This document shows positions 42,514-50,278 of a stretch of 64,000 nt of DNA, piece after piece (within the stretch, counting starts at the first letter, position 1; every line of letters starts with the position of its first letter). The position numbers were made by a program, and so were the translations under genes. The stretch covers positions 186,001 to 250,000 of the forward strand of contig NZ_JAQZSM010000004.1 in assembly GCF_028745735.1 (NCBI RefSeq), in the 5' to 3' direction. Below the pieces are notes generated by a model. It worked only from the letters and a program-made list of their open reading frames with translations. It was not told the origin of the DNA and did no database searches. This DNA is from Roseinatronobacter alkalisoli. GTDB lineage: Bacteria > Pseudomonadota > Alphaproteobacteria > Rhodobacterales > Rhodobacteraceae.

Positions 42514-42864
42514 CATGATTCCACACTTGACCTTCTGTTCACCGCGCTTGGCGATCCGACGCGCCGCGCAATCCTGATGCGCCTTGCGCAGGGGGATGCC
42601 AGCGTCAGTGAACTGGCCGCGCCGCATGACATGGCGCTGCCGTCCTTTGTTAAACATCTGGGCAAGCTGGAACAGGCCGGGTTGATCACCACCACCAAGG
42701 CAGGGCGCGTGCGGTCCTGCGCCCTGTCGCCGGACGCCTTCGCCCCGATGGATGACTGGCTGAGTGCGCAGCGTGCCATCTGGAACAGCCGCCTTGACCG
42801 TTTCGACGATTATGTCAGCAATCTCAAAAGGATGAGAGAGAATGAAACTGGACCCGAAAACTGA
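42505..42864 (+). CDS. ArsR-family regulator of an SRPBCC gene
   Basis: A 119-residue winged-helix repressor: LLFTALGDPTRRAILMRLAQ, ELAAPHDMALPSFVKHLGKL and GLITTTKAGRVRSCALSP. No metal-site cysteine pair. It overlaps the next gene, an SRPBCC protein, by 23 bases. The operator dyad overlaps its start codon, so it surely controls itself. Translation may start on a leaderless message. Confidence 0.87.
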   Translation: MAKHDSTLDLLFTALGDPTRRAILMRLAQGDASVSELAAPHDMALPSFVKHLGKLEQAGLITTTKAGRVRSCALSPDAFAPMDDWLSAQRAIWNSRLDRFDDYVSNLKRMRENETGPEN

Positions 42865-43312
42865 CCTGAAACTGGAACGCACCCTGGCCGCACCCCGCGC
42901 CCTGTTATGGGAATGCTGGACAACGCCCGAACACATCAAACAGTTTTTCGTGCCGCATCCGCATCTGGTGAAAGACTGCGAGATCAATCTGCGCATTGGC
43001 GGGCGGTTCAACACTGTTTTTGATGTAGAAGGCAATGAGATGAAGAACGAGGGCGTGTATCTGGAAATCGTGCCAGAAGAAAAGCTTGTCTTCACCGATA
43101 CCTATAGCGAAGGGTGGAAGCCCAGCGAAAACCCGTTCATGACCGCGATCATCCTGTTGGAGGATGCACCGGACGGCGGCACGAAATACACCGCCATCGC
43201 CCGGCACCGGACACCAGAGTCCCGCCAATCGCATGAAGACATGGGCTTTTTCGGCGGCTGGGGAACGGTGCTTGACCAGTTGGAAGCCTATGCAAAAACA
43301 ATGATGCGCTGA
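42842..43312 (+). CDS. SRPBCC (AHSA1-type) protein
   Basis: A 156-residue START-like protein: LERTLAAPRALLWECWTTPE, KQFFVPHPHLVKDCEINLRI, LEIVPEEKLVFTDTYSEGWK and the C-terminal DMGFFGGWGTVLDQLEAYAK. Length and motifs fit the AHSA1-like family of unknown ligand. It is coupled to the ArsR gene by a 23-base overlap. A strong bidirectional hairpin follows 14 bases after its stop. Confidence 0.88.
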   Translation: MKLDPKTDLKLERTLAAPRALLWECWTTPEHIKQFFVPHPHLVKDCEINLRIGGRFNTVFDVEGNEMKNEGVYLEIVPEEKLVFTDTYSEGWKPSENPFMTAIILLEDAPDGGTKYTAIARHRTPESRQSHEDMGFFGGWGTVLDQLEAYAKTMMR

Positions 43313-43326
43313 TACCTGCGACCACG

Positions 43327-43354
43327 TGCGGCCCCCGGATTTGACGGGGCCGCA
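43327..43354. terminator. Bidirectional hairpin terminator
   Basis: TGCGGCCCC (43327-43335) and GGGGCCGCA (43346-43354) form a perfect 9-bp stem with a 10-base loop. It lies in the 56-base gap between the convergent SRPBCC and VOC genes. Confidence 0.7.
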
Positions 43355-43368
43355 GCGCGGCAATCGTG

Positions 43369-43797
43369 TCATCCGGGCAGGGTATCTGCGGCGTATTGGG
43401 CGATGAATTCCGCGCTGGGTTCAATTGGTGTGATCACGTCGATCAGAACGCCGTTCGGGTCTTGCGTGATGAAATGCCGCTGGCCGAAGGGTTCATCGCG
43501 CAGCGACAGCAGGACCGGCAGGCCCTTCGTCACCAGCGCGTCATGCACTGCATCCACGTCCGGCACTTCGAAATTGAGCAGAACACCTGATGCCGGGCGG
43601 TGCCGCGCGCATTCGGGAATGGTGTCATGGCTGGCGTCCAGAATTGCCAGATTGACGTTTTCATCCGTCTGCGATTGCAGATGCGCATACCAGTCGGCCG
43701 CAAACAGCGCGCGAAAGCCGAAATGCGCCTGATAGAAGGCGCTGGTTGCAGTGACATCGGCCACCATGAGCACGGGGTAATACTGGGTGATTTTCAT
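43369..43797 (-). CDS. VOC-family (glyoxalase/bleomycin-resistance-like) protein
   Basis: A 142-residue VOC protein: [20 protein letters not shown] at the N-terminus, then [20 protein letters not shown] and [20 protein letters not shown] Glu/Asp and His pattern suited to metal binding is present but not enough to name a reaction. It is divergent from the TetR regulator at 43866, with tandem operators between them, and so is probably its target. A damaged copy of its 3' end is present at 22996-23095. Confidence 0.85.
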   Translation of the reverse strand: MKITQYYPVLMVADVTATSAFYQAHFGFRALFAADWYAHLQSQTDENVNLAILDASHDTIPECARHRPASGVLLNFEVPDVDAVHDALVTKGLPVLLSLRDEPFGQRHFITQDPNGVLIDVITPIEPSAEFIAQYAADTLPG

Positions 43798-43820
43798 TGC
43801 TTGCGCTCCTGTGCGAAAAG

Positions 43821-43868
43821 CATACAGTGTGTATGTATCTGTGAATTAACATACAGGCTGCATGTATG
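43821..43868. promoter_or_regulatory. Tandem TetR-type operators
   Basis: Site 1, CATACA-GTG-TGTATG (43821-43835), is a perfect palindrome. Site 2, CATACA-GGCTGCA-TGTATG (43850-43868), has the same arms with a wider spacer and overlaps the ATG of the TetR gene. Together they cover the divergent promoters of the VOC and TetR genes. Confidence 0.75.
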
Positions 43869-44453
43869 CAAGAGAGACGTTCCAATCAGGACCGCCGCCA
43901 GGAAACCCGCCGCGCATTGATCAGTGCCGCGCGCGCGCTGTTTCTGGAAAAAGGCTATGCCGCCACCGGCACGCCCGAAGTGGTCGCGCGCGCGGGCCTG
44001 ACCCGCGGGGCGCTGTACCATCATTTCAAGGACAAACAGGCGCTGTTTCTGGCCGTGGTGGAGGCCGAGGCCGCGCAGATCGCAGCCGGGATCGCGGCAG
44101 GGTCCGCCGATGCGCAAACCCCGTTGGCGGCGCTGAATGCTGGTGCGCAGGCCTATTTTGCCGCGATGCGCGTGCCGGGCCGGGTGCGGCTGATGCTGCT
44201 GGAAGGGCCTGCCGTGCTCAGCCCGGAAACAATGCGCCGGATTGACCTTGAAACCGGCGGGCGCGAATTGCGGCTGGGCATCGCGGCAGCACTGGGGCAG
44301 GCCGCGACGGTCGGGCAGGTTGATACGCTTGCAGACCTTATATCGGCAATGTTCGACCGCGCCGCGCTGGCCGTTGACGGCGGGGCGGAGCGACTGCTTT
44401 ATGAGGAAACAATGCGTGATCTGCTGGCGCGCCTTGTCGGGCCGGAACCGTGA
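43866..44453 (+). CDS. TetR-family regulator
   Basis: A 195-residue repressor with a clear N-terminal HTH: RRALISAARALFLEKGYAAT, EVVARAGLTRGALYHHFKDK and ALFLAVVEAEAAQIAAG. The C-terminal ligand domain has RLMLLEGPAVLSPETMRRID, as in the TetR_C group 13-like repressors. It is divergent from a VOC gene, shares two operator-like palindromes with it, and is followed by an alpha/beta hydrolase gene 47 bases on. Confidence 0.88.
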   Translation: MQERRSNQDRRQETRRALISAARALFLEKGYAATGTPEVVARAGLTRGALYHHFKDKQALFLAVVEAEAAQIAAGIAAGSADAQTPLAALNAGAQAYFAAMRVPGRVRLMLLEGPAVLSPETMRRIDLETGGRELRLGIAAALGQAATVGQVDTLADLISAMFDRAALAVDGGAERLLYEETMRDLLARLVGPEP

Positions 44454-44500
44454 AACCGACACCGCGCCACGGGATCAGAGATGTGAGGGAGAGAGAGAGC

Positions 44501-45349
44501 ATGCGAATGGTCAGCGCAGGTGATGTAAGGATCGCCACGCAATCTTTTGGAACTGCAAGTGATCCGGCAATACTTCTCATCATGGGGGCAACGGCGTCGA
44601 TGCTGGGCTGGCCGGAAACGCTTTGCGAAGACCTTGCCGGTCGCGGGTTCTTCGTGCTCCGGTTTGACCACCGCGATACCGGGCAATCCACCACGCTGCC
44701 GCCCGGGCAGGCCAGCTATACTGTTGAGGATCTGGCCGCCGATGTGATCGCCATTCTGGACGCCTATGGCGTGGAAAACGCGACGCTGATGGGCATGTCG
44801 CTGGGCGGCTATATCGCGCAGATGGTCGCCCTGCAGCACCCGCAGCGGGTCCGGTCGCTTGTCCTTGTCGCGGCGGAACCGCTGGGCTGGGACGGTCCGG
44901 CGCTGCCGAATATTCCGCAGGAATTCTTCGATCACCTTTCCGGACTGCAAACGCTGGACTGGTCGGACCGGGACGCGGTGATCAGCTTTCTGGCGCGGAT
45001 TGACGAGCTATGCGCAGGGCCGGGCCAGCCTTTTGATGCCGTGCAGGCGCGCGCGCGGATTGAACGGGTGCTTGCGCGGACCGACAGTCCGGCAAGCATG
45101 TTCAATCACGCAAGCATGACAGTGCGCGAAGACTGGACAGGGCGTTTCCGCGAGATCGCACATCCGGTTCTTGTGATCCATGGTGAAGATGATCCGCTTC
45201 TGCCTGTCGGGAACGGGCGGGCCATTGCAGAAGGGATCGATGGCGCAGAGATTCTGGTGATTGCGGGCATGGGGCATGAATTTCCCGACCCAATGCTGGC
45301 CAGAATTGCAGAGCGTGCGGCCACGCATGCGCAACTGCGGCAGCGGTGA
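44501..45349 (+). CDS. Alpha/beta hydrolase (soluble)
   Basis: A 282-residue alpha/beta hydrolase. LLIMGATASMLGWPETLCED near the start is followed by FDHRDTGQSTTLPPGQASYT. The nucleophile elbow GMSLGGY is near residue 105, VLVIHGEDDPLLPVGNGR carries the acid, and GMGHEFPDP the catalytic His. This arrangement is typical of esterases or aclacinomycin-methylesterase-like hydrolases. The frame is open back to a GTG overlapping the TetR stop, but the ATG at 44501, after GAGAGAGAGAG, is preferred. Likely the same transcription unit as the TetR gene. Confidence 0.85.
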   Translation: MRMVSAGDVRIATQSFGTASDPAILLIMGATASMLGWPETLCEDLAGRGFFVLRFDHRDTGQSTTLPPGQASYTVEDLAADVIAILDAYGVENATLMGMSLGGYIAQMVALQHPQRVRSLVLVAAEPLGWDGPALPNIPQEFFDHLSGLQTLDWSDRDAVISFLARIDELCAGPGQPFDAVQARARIERVLARTDSPASMFNHASMTVREDWTGRFREIAHPVLVIHGEDDPLLPVGNGRAIAEGIDGAEILVIAGMGHEFPDPMLARIAERAATHAQLRQR

Positions 45350-45435
45350 GTTTGGCAAGACAGCTCTGCTGTCGAGGCTGAGCGTTCCGATTTGGCACCT
45401 TTCGTGTTCTGCATCGCATTTGGTTGATCCGGTCC

Positions 45436-45462
45436 TGTCACAAAACGCCCCCATACCTCGTC
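45436..45462 (+). promoter_or_regulatory. ECF41-type promoter
   Basis: TGTCACA (45436-45442) and CGTC (45459-45462) are separated by 16 bases. This is the promoter type reported for ECF41 sigma factors, which read their own operon. The next genes are a carboxymuconolactone decarboxylase and an ECF41 sigma factor. Confidence 0.8.
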
Positions 45463-45498
45463 ATGTTTTCTGTCAGACCGGAGAGCGGAGAACCACAG

Positions 45499-45954
45499 AT
45501 GACTGAGCGACTGAACTACCACCAGGCTTCACCCAAGGCGGTGAAGGCGATGCTGGCGCTTGCAGCCGAAACGCAGGCACTTTCAATACCCCTTGCGTTG
45601 CGCGAACTGGTCAATATGCGGGTTTCGCAGATCAACGGATGCGCCTTTTGCCTGAACATGCACGCCCCCGCGGCCCGGGACGCGGGTGTATCCCAGCAAA
45701 AGCTGGATGTGCTGGCCGCATGGCGCGAAAGCCCGGCATTCGACACCCGAGAGCGCGCAGCCCTTGGCTGGGCAGAGGCCCTGACCCGGATCGAGGCCAC
45801 CGGCGCGCCGGATGCGGATTACACCACACTGACCGACGCCTTCATGCCGCAGGAATGTGTGGACCTGACGCTGGTGATCAACGCGATCAACGCCTGGAAC
45901 CGGTTTGCCGTCGGCTTTCGTGCGACCCATCCCATGCGCCCTGATGCAGACTGA
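45499..45954 (+). CDS. Carboxymuconolactone decarboxylase/AhpD-like protein of an ECF41 locus
   Basis: A 151-residue AhpD-like protein. The redox-type motif NGCAFCLNMHAPAARDAG gives a CxxC with a downstream His, and LALRELVNMRVSQI precedes it. Such proteins are peroxidase-like reductases in the AhpD family. One of three enzyme types (carboxymuconolactone decarboxylase, oxidoreductase or epimerase) is encoded next to nearly every ECF41 gene. It overlaps the sigma gene by 11 bases. The ATG at 45499 is preceded by GGAGAACC. The promoter at 45436 makes it a likely ECF41 target. Confidence 0.88.
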   Translation: MTERLNYHQASPKAVKAMLALAAETQALSIPLALRELVNMRVSQINGCAFCLNMHAPAARDAGVSQQKLDVLAAWRESPAFDTRERAALGWAEALTRIEATGAPDADYTTLTDAFMPQECVDLTLVINAINAWNRFAVGFRATHPMRPDAD

Positions 45955-46846
45955 CCCGCATCTGACCCTGTTCCAGCGAGAGCGCCGCCGCTTGGCGGGG
46001 CTCGCCTATCGCATGACGGGGTCGGTGGCGGATACCGAAGATATCCTGCAACAGGCGTGGATACGCTTTGCTGCGCAACCGCTTGCCGGGATCCTTGATC
46101 CTGCGCGCTATCTGGGCACGGTTGTCGCCCGGCTGTGCCTTGATCACCTCAAATCCGCCCGGCTGCGGCGTGAACGCTATGTCGGCGCGTGGCTGCCTGA
46201 TCCGCTGGTTCAGGACAGCGCGCCGGACACTGAGCAAAATTGGGTCGTGGCCGAGGATGTGGGGATCGCGCTGATCCTGACCCTTGACCGGCTGACACCG
46301 GAAATGCGTGCGGCGTTTCTGTTGCGCGATGCGTTTGACTATTCCTTTGACGAGATTGCAGCCGTGGTCGGGCGCACGCCCGCAACCTGCCGCCAACTGG
46401 TATCACGCGCCCGCAAGCGGATGGCCGGGGCCGACCCCGGCCCGGTGCTGCCGCCGGAACAGTCCGCACCGATTGTGGCCGCCTTCTGGCACGCTGCCCG
46501 CACCGGCGACATGCAGGCGCTGACGGATATCTTTGCCGAAGAGATCGAGGTTCACACCGATGGCGGCGGCAAGGTGCCAGCGGCGATAAACGTGCTGCGC
46601 GGGCGCAGGCGGGCGGCTGGGTTGTTCGTTGGCCTTGCGCGCAAACGCCTTCTTCCGCCGCCGCCTGTGCCGCCCCTCCGATTGATCAACGGTGTGCCAG
46701 GATTCGTGACGCGAGAGCCGGGGAATGTGCTGCAAACCACGGCGATTGGCATCCGCGCAGGCAAAATTGTCGCTGTCTGGATTGTCCGCAACCCCGACAA
46801 GCTGCGGCATCTCGCTGCGAGCGGCAGGTATTATGTGCAGGGATGA
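45944..46846 (+). CDS. ECF41 (SigJ-type) sigma factor with fused SnoaL-like regulatory domain
   Basis: A 300-residue sigma factor. Region 2 (LFQRERRRLAGLAYRMTGSV, then DTEDILQQAWIRF) and region 4 (ALILTLDRLTPEMRAAFLLR, FDEIAAVVGRTPATCRQLVS) are followed by a C-terminal SnoaL-like domain from about residue 170. That domain carries the ECF41 signatures DGGGK (residues about 207-211) and NPDKL near the C-terminus, which contact the sigma core and set its activity, so no separate anti-sigma factor is needed. It overlaps the carboxymuconolactone decarboxylase gene and is probably autoregulated through the 45436 promoter. Confidence 0.92.
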   Translation: MQTDPHLTLFQRERRRLAGLAYRMTGSVADTEDILQQAWIRFAAQPLAGILDPARYLGTVVARLCLDHLKSARLRRERYVGAWLPDPLVQDSAPDTEQNWVVAEDVGIALILTLDRLTPEMRAAFLLRDAFDYSFDEIAAVVGRTPATCRQLVSRARKRMAGADPGPVLPPEQSAPIVAAFWHAARTGDMQALTDIFAEEIEVHTDGGGKVPAAINVLRGRRRAAGLFVGLARKRLLPPPPVPPLRLINGVPGFVTREPGNVLQTTAIGIRAGKIVAVWIVRNPDKLRHLAASGRYYVQG

Positions 46847-46914
46847 AGGTCACATCCGGCCCCGGAACGCCGCAAGCTGACGCATTTCAGCGTGTGCTCT
46901 GCGTCCAATTGCCG

Positions 46915-47616
46915 TCAGCCAGCGTTTTCATCATAGTATCGGATATCAAGCCAGCCGCAAAGCTCCCTGAGGCAATCTTCAAAAAGGGGCGCAGCATCGC
47001 TGATTGCAAACTCGATCTGGTGCAGCACTTCAATGCACAAATGGCCATAGAGCCTGATCCAGCAGTTCAGGAAAACATAAACCGCCTCGGGCGGCATCCT
47101 GTTGCCACTTTCGACGGTATAGCGCTCCAGCTGGTGGCGGAGTGCTGGCGCCACTGAGGCAGGTTTGGGGGTCGGAAAGCCCTTCTGATCCCAAATTTCT
47201 GCAACCTCGTCAAAGAACAGCGCGCCAAAAGCGATTGCCGCCTTACGATCTTCGCGTGTGGCCGGGCCGGGGGGCTGAGGCAGTGGGGGGCTTGCGAAGA
47301 TCATGCGGAAGCCGGCGCGGTTGGTGGTTGCCCAGCGACGCAAAGCGCGGCTCATGGGGACAAGGTTCACGGCACCGGGCACGCGCGCGTCGGCCACTGC
47401 CGCCGTCACCTCATGATAGAATTCAGCCGTCAGCCCGGCGATAAGGTCATCATGGCTGTCATAATAGCGATAGATTGCGGGCCCGCTCATGCCCATGCGG
47501 CGCGCCACGGCGTTGATGGTGACGGCCTGAACCCCCTCAGCAACAAGCAGGTCGCGCGCGGCCTGCCGGATCTCCTGATATGTCCGCGCGCGGACCTGGC
47601 TACGTCTGTCGGCCAT
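46915..47616 (-). CDS. TetR-family regulator with WHG-type C-terminal domain
   Basis: A 233-residue repressor. The HTH spans about 10-56: RTYQEIRQAARDLLVAEGVQ, INAVARRMGMSGPAIYRYYD. The C-terminal part (FRMIFASPPLP, ALFFDEVAEIWDQKGFPTPK, CWIRLYGHLCIEVLHQIEF) matches the WHG domain group. The ATG at 47616 has GGAG 8 bases before it and is preferred over an in-frame GTG at 47625. It is divergent from an NnrU-like gene, with a 21-base inverted repeat between. Confidence 0.87.
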   Translation of the reverse strand: MADRRSQVRARTYQEIRQAARDLLVAEGVQAVTINAVARRMGMSGPAIYRYYDSHDDLIAGLTAEFYHEVTAAVADARVPGAVNLVPMSRALRRWATTNRAGFRMIFASPPLPQPPGPATREDRKAAIAFGALFFDEVAEIWDQKGFPTPKPASVAPALRHQLERYTVESGNRMPPEAVYVFLNCWIRLYGHLCIEVLHQIEFAISDAAPLFEDCLRELCGWLDIRYYDENAG

Positions 47617-47631
47617 GATGTTCACTCCGAA

Positions 47632-47652
47632 TTTGTTATTGACTCTAACAAA
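47632..47652. promoter_or_regulatory. TetR operator between tetR and the NnrU-like gene
   Basis: TTTGTTA (47632-47638) and TAACAAA (47646-47652) pair perfectly around TTGACTC. The centre contains TTGACT, a possible -35 box for the NnrU-like gene, so a bound repressor would block it. Confidence 0.7.
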
Positions 47653-47689
47653 AGTGACTATATTTCACAATCGAAAACCGGAGCCTCTC

Positions 47690-48262
47690 ATGACCCTTCT
47701 TATCCTCGGCCTGATCCTGTTTCTCGGGGTCCATTCCGTCCGGATCGTTGTGCCCGATATCCGTGCCCGGATCATCGCGCGCGGTGGGGGCAGGGGGGCG
47801 TGGATGTGGCCCTACACGGGCGTCGCGGGCGCGGGTTTTGTGCTGATCATCCTTGGCTATGCGCTGGCGCGTTATGAAACCCCAATCCTTTACACCCCGC
47901 TGCCCGCGCTGCGGCATCTGGCGCTGGTCGTGATGCTTCCGGTCTTTCCGCTGTTGCTGGCTGCCTATCTGAAAGGGCGCATCGGGCAGATTGTCAGCCA
48001 TCCGATGCTTGTTGCGACCATGCTGTGGGGCGTGGCGCATCTTATGGCGAACGGAACGCTGGCCGATCTGTTGCTTTTCGGCGGATTTCTGGTCTGGGCC
48101 ATTCTGAACCGGCAATCGCTTATCCGGCGCGAAGGCGGTGCGGCGGTGGCGGGAAAAACGTGGCGCCGCAAGGACGCCATCGCCCTTGTTGGCGGTCTTG
48201 CGCTTTATCTCGCCTTCATCGGTGGCCTGCATGCGCTGCTGTTCGGTGTCTCGCCGATCTGA
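47690..48262 (+). CDS. NnrU-family membrane protein
   Basis: A 190-residue inner-membrane protein with five or six helices. Family signatures: ILGLILFLGVHSVRIVVPDI at the N-terminus, YTPLPALRHLALVVMLPVFP, and HPMLVATMLWGVAHLMANGT. NnrU was first found in nitrite- and NO-linked clusters and is required there for denitrification in Rhodobacter. Here there is no denitrification gene near; its control is by the divergent TetR gene. Its exact role is unknown. Confidence 0.88.
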   Translation: MTLLILGLILFLGVHSVRIVVPDIRARIIARGGGRGAWMWPYTGVAGAGFVLIILGYALARYETPILYTPLPALRHLALVVMLPVFPLLLAAYLKGRIGQIVSHPMLVATMLWGVAHLMANGTLADLLLFGGFLVWAILNRQSLIRREGGAAVAGKTWRRKDAIALVGGLALYLAFIGGLHALLFGVSPI

Positions 48263-48267
48263 AAGCG

Positions 48268-48366
48268 ATGGGCCGTATCGCCGCCTCTCAGGACGCCTTT
48301 CACGCCGTTGCCGATCCGGGGCGGCGCAGGATGCTGGACGCCATGCTGGCCATCGTGGCCAGCAGC
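48268..48366 (+). pseudogene. 5' stump of an ArsR-family gene
   Basis: Six bases after the NnrU stop the frame reads MGRIAASQDAFHAVADPGRR and then RMLDAMLAIVASSKR. The first 27 residues match the N-terminus of SRPBCC-linked ArsR repressors (FxAIADPxRRRILDLL). The rest of the winged helix is missing and the sequence merges into the 3' end of the convergent VOC gene. It is most likely a deletion remnant. Confidence 0.6.
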
Positions 48367-48414
48367 AAACGCACCCACAGAAAGCCACACGGTAACGCGT
48401 TGCTGTTTGTGTCG

Positions 48415-48813
48415 TCACGGTGCCGCGAGGATCATCCAGAGGTGACCATCCGGATCGGCGAATACGCCGTTGAAGCCCCATGGCTTCTGCGACGGTTCGC
48501 TCAGAACGCTGCCTCCCGCCGCGACCCATTTATCTTTCAGGGTGCGGACATCGGCGGGCGTCGGCACGCTGAGTGACAGCAGGCATTCAACCGGCCCACC
48601 GAGGGCAGGTTTTCTGGGTGCGACCACGAAGCCAAAGCCGTCGTCGGGAACGAGCATCAGGCGCAGACCGGGATTGACGGAAAACTGCAACGGCTCCGGC
48701 AGGCCATCTTCCGTCAATTCGCCGATGGTTTGAAGATCAAGGGCGCTGCGATAGAAATCATGCGATCTGCGGCGGTCGGCGACCGGCAGGCTGATCGTCA
48801 CAAGGTCTGTCAT
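48415..48813 (-). CDS. VOC-family protein
   Basis: A 132-residue VOC protein: LVTISLPVADRRRSHDFYRS, LQFSVNPGLRLMLVPDDGFG and GFNGVFADPDGHLWMILAAP. The C-terminal xDPDGHxW is typical of glyoxalase-like family members. The ATG at 48813 gives the family start. A GTG at 48861 that overlaps the DUF899 stop as GTGA would add 16 residues and imply coupling. It is downstream of the DUF899 gene and probably in its operon. Confidence 0.83.
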   Translation of the reverse strand: MTDLVTISLPVADRRRSHDFYRSALDLQTIGELTEDGLPEPLQFSVNPGLRLMLVPDDGFGFVVAPRKPALGGPVECLLSLSVPTPADVRTLKDKWVAAGGSVLSEPSQKPWGFNGVFADPDGHLWMILAAP

Positions 48814-48857
48814 CTGGTTTCCAGTTCTGGCTTTTTTGAGTGAAAAGTCGGTCGCGG

Positions 48858-49559
48858 TCACTGGGGCGCCGCGTATTCATCATGGCGGCGGATCCAGTCC
48901 ATGATCGTGTGCTCATTCCGGCCTTTCGGCGTGATGTCGAGATACATATAGGCCCCCATGACTTCTTCGTTGCCGCGCGCATAGCTTGAATAGGTATGAT
49001 AGACAGCGCCGTCGGCATCCTTGAAAAAGACGCTCATGCCGGGCAATTCGTCATATCCTTCGTCATGGCGGTAATTGTAGAACACATGCCCCTTGGCCAG
49101 GTCTTCCGGCGTGAAGGAAACGTGATAGTCATAGTTGAAATCGGACCCGAAAGACGACACCCATCTGGCCCGCCAGCCCATGCGCTTTTTATAGGCCATG
49201 ATCTTTTCAAGTGGCGCGCGGGAGATGCGCACATATGAAACGTCGTGGTTTTCCAGATGCACCAGCGCGCCTTCGGCGTGGTCCGCGTCGAACGAGCAGC
49301 TTTTGCAACCCGCATCCCAGTCGGGATGGAACATGAAATGATGGATGATAAGCTGGCTGCGGCCATCGAACAGGTCTGGCAGACCCCTCTCACCCTGTGG
49401 CGTATCAAAAACATAGGGTTTTTCGACCCTGACCCACGGCAGCGCCCTGCGTTCCTGCGCCAGCCGGTCGCGCATGCGGGTCATTTCCTTTTCATGCTCC
49501 AGATGGCGCTTGCGGGCCTCAAGCCATTCTTCGCGCGATACGATCATCGGTGCGGTCAT
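48858..49559 (-). CDS. DUF899 thioredoxin-like protein
   Basis: A 233-residue member of DUF899, a thioredoxin-fold family. Signature segments: REEWLEARKRHLEHEKEMTR, RALPWVRVEKPYVFDTPQGE, FDGRSQLIIHHFMFHPDWDA, then GCKSCSFDAD with a CxxC that suggests redox chemistry, and the C-terminal YMYLDITPKGRNE. Its reaction is not known. The order GST, DUF899, VOC on the minus strand looks like one transcription unit of detoxification genes. Confidence 0.87.
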   Translation of the reverse strand: MTAPMIVSREEWLEARKRHLEHEKEMTRMRDRLAQERRALPWVRVEKPYVFDTPQGERGLPDLFDGRSQLIIHHFMFHPDWDAGCKSCSFDADHAEGALVHLENHDVSYVRISRAPLEKIMAYKKRMGWRARWVSSFGSDFNYDYHVSFTPEDLAKGHVFYNYRHDEGYDELPGMSVFFKDADGAVYHTYSSYARGNEEVMGAYMYLDITPKGRNEHTIMDWIRRHDEYAAPQ

Positions 49560-49602
49560 GGTGTTCCTCTCTGATTTGCAATCAAGGCGGGCCTGAAGGT
49601 GT

Positions 49603-50259
49603 TCAGTCTGCTGCCGCGAAATGCGCCATCTGGTCTGCATAGGCCTTGGCAAAGGCGGGGCGGGCGGTTGCACGGGCGACATAGGCGCGGCAGGCAGGGG
49701 CCTCGGCCAGACCGTCAAAACGATGCACAAGGCGCAGGACATCGGCCATCAGGATATCCGCGATCGAGAAATCCCCTGCCAGCCATTCGCGCCCGGCCAG
49801 AACCTGCTCAGTATACTCTATCCGCGCTTGCAGGAAGGCATCGAGATGCTTGCGCCCTGGCGTCTGTTCGATGTCATTCGCGAACTGATAGATCGACCAC
49901 GGCAGACTGGCCGCCTCGACCGAGTTGAGCGCGGAAATGACCCAGTTGAGTGCCTGTTGGCGTGTGTACGGATCGGTCGGCAGCAGGGCGGTGCTGCGCT
50001 CGCCCAGATAAATCAGAATCGCGCCCGATTCAAAGATCGTCTGGTCGCCATCGCTAAGCCATGGCACCTGCGCGAAAGGCTGATGCGCGATCTGGTCGGC
50101 GCCAAGCGCGCGGAACGGCACGCTGGGTATGAAGGGCACGCTTTGCACGCGATAGGGCAACCCGGCTTCTTCCAGCGCCCAACGCACCCGCAGATCACGC
50201 ACATAGCCGCGCGGCAGCTTTGGCACCCATGCAAGGGTTGTCAGGGTCAGTTCAGGCAT
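49603..50259 (-). CDS. Glutathione S-transferase
   Basis: A 218-residue GST. The N-terminal thioredoxin-like domain runs to about residue 80: VRWALEEAGLPYRVQSVPFI, FAQVPWLSDGDQTIFESGAI with the conserved cis-Pro and the E-S-G glutathione contacts. The C-terminal helical domain has REWLAGDFSIADILMADVLR. It conjugates or reduces substrates with glutathione in the cytosol. It lies 20 bases after the serine hydrolase gene and so is likely co-transcribed with it from the promoter that carries the 51575 palindrome. Confidence 0.88.
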   Translation of the reverse strand: MPELTLTTLAWVPKLPRGYVRDLRVRWALEEAGLPYRVQSVPFIPSVPFRALGADQIAHQPFAQVPWLSDGDQTIFESGAILIYLGERSTALLPTDPYTRQQALNWVISALNSVEAASLPWSIYQFANDIEQTPGRKHLDAFLQARIEYTEQVLAGREWLAGDFSIADILMADVLRLVHRFDGLAEAPACRAYVARATARPAFAKAYADQMAHFAAAD

Positions 50260-50278
50260 GCAGCAAACTCCCGCATTG

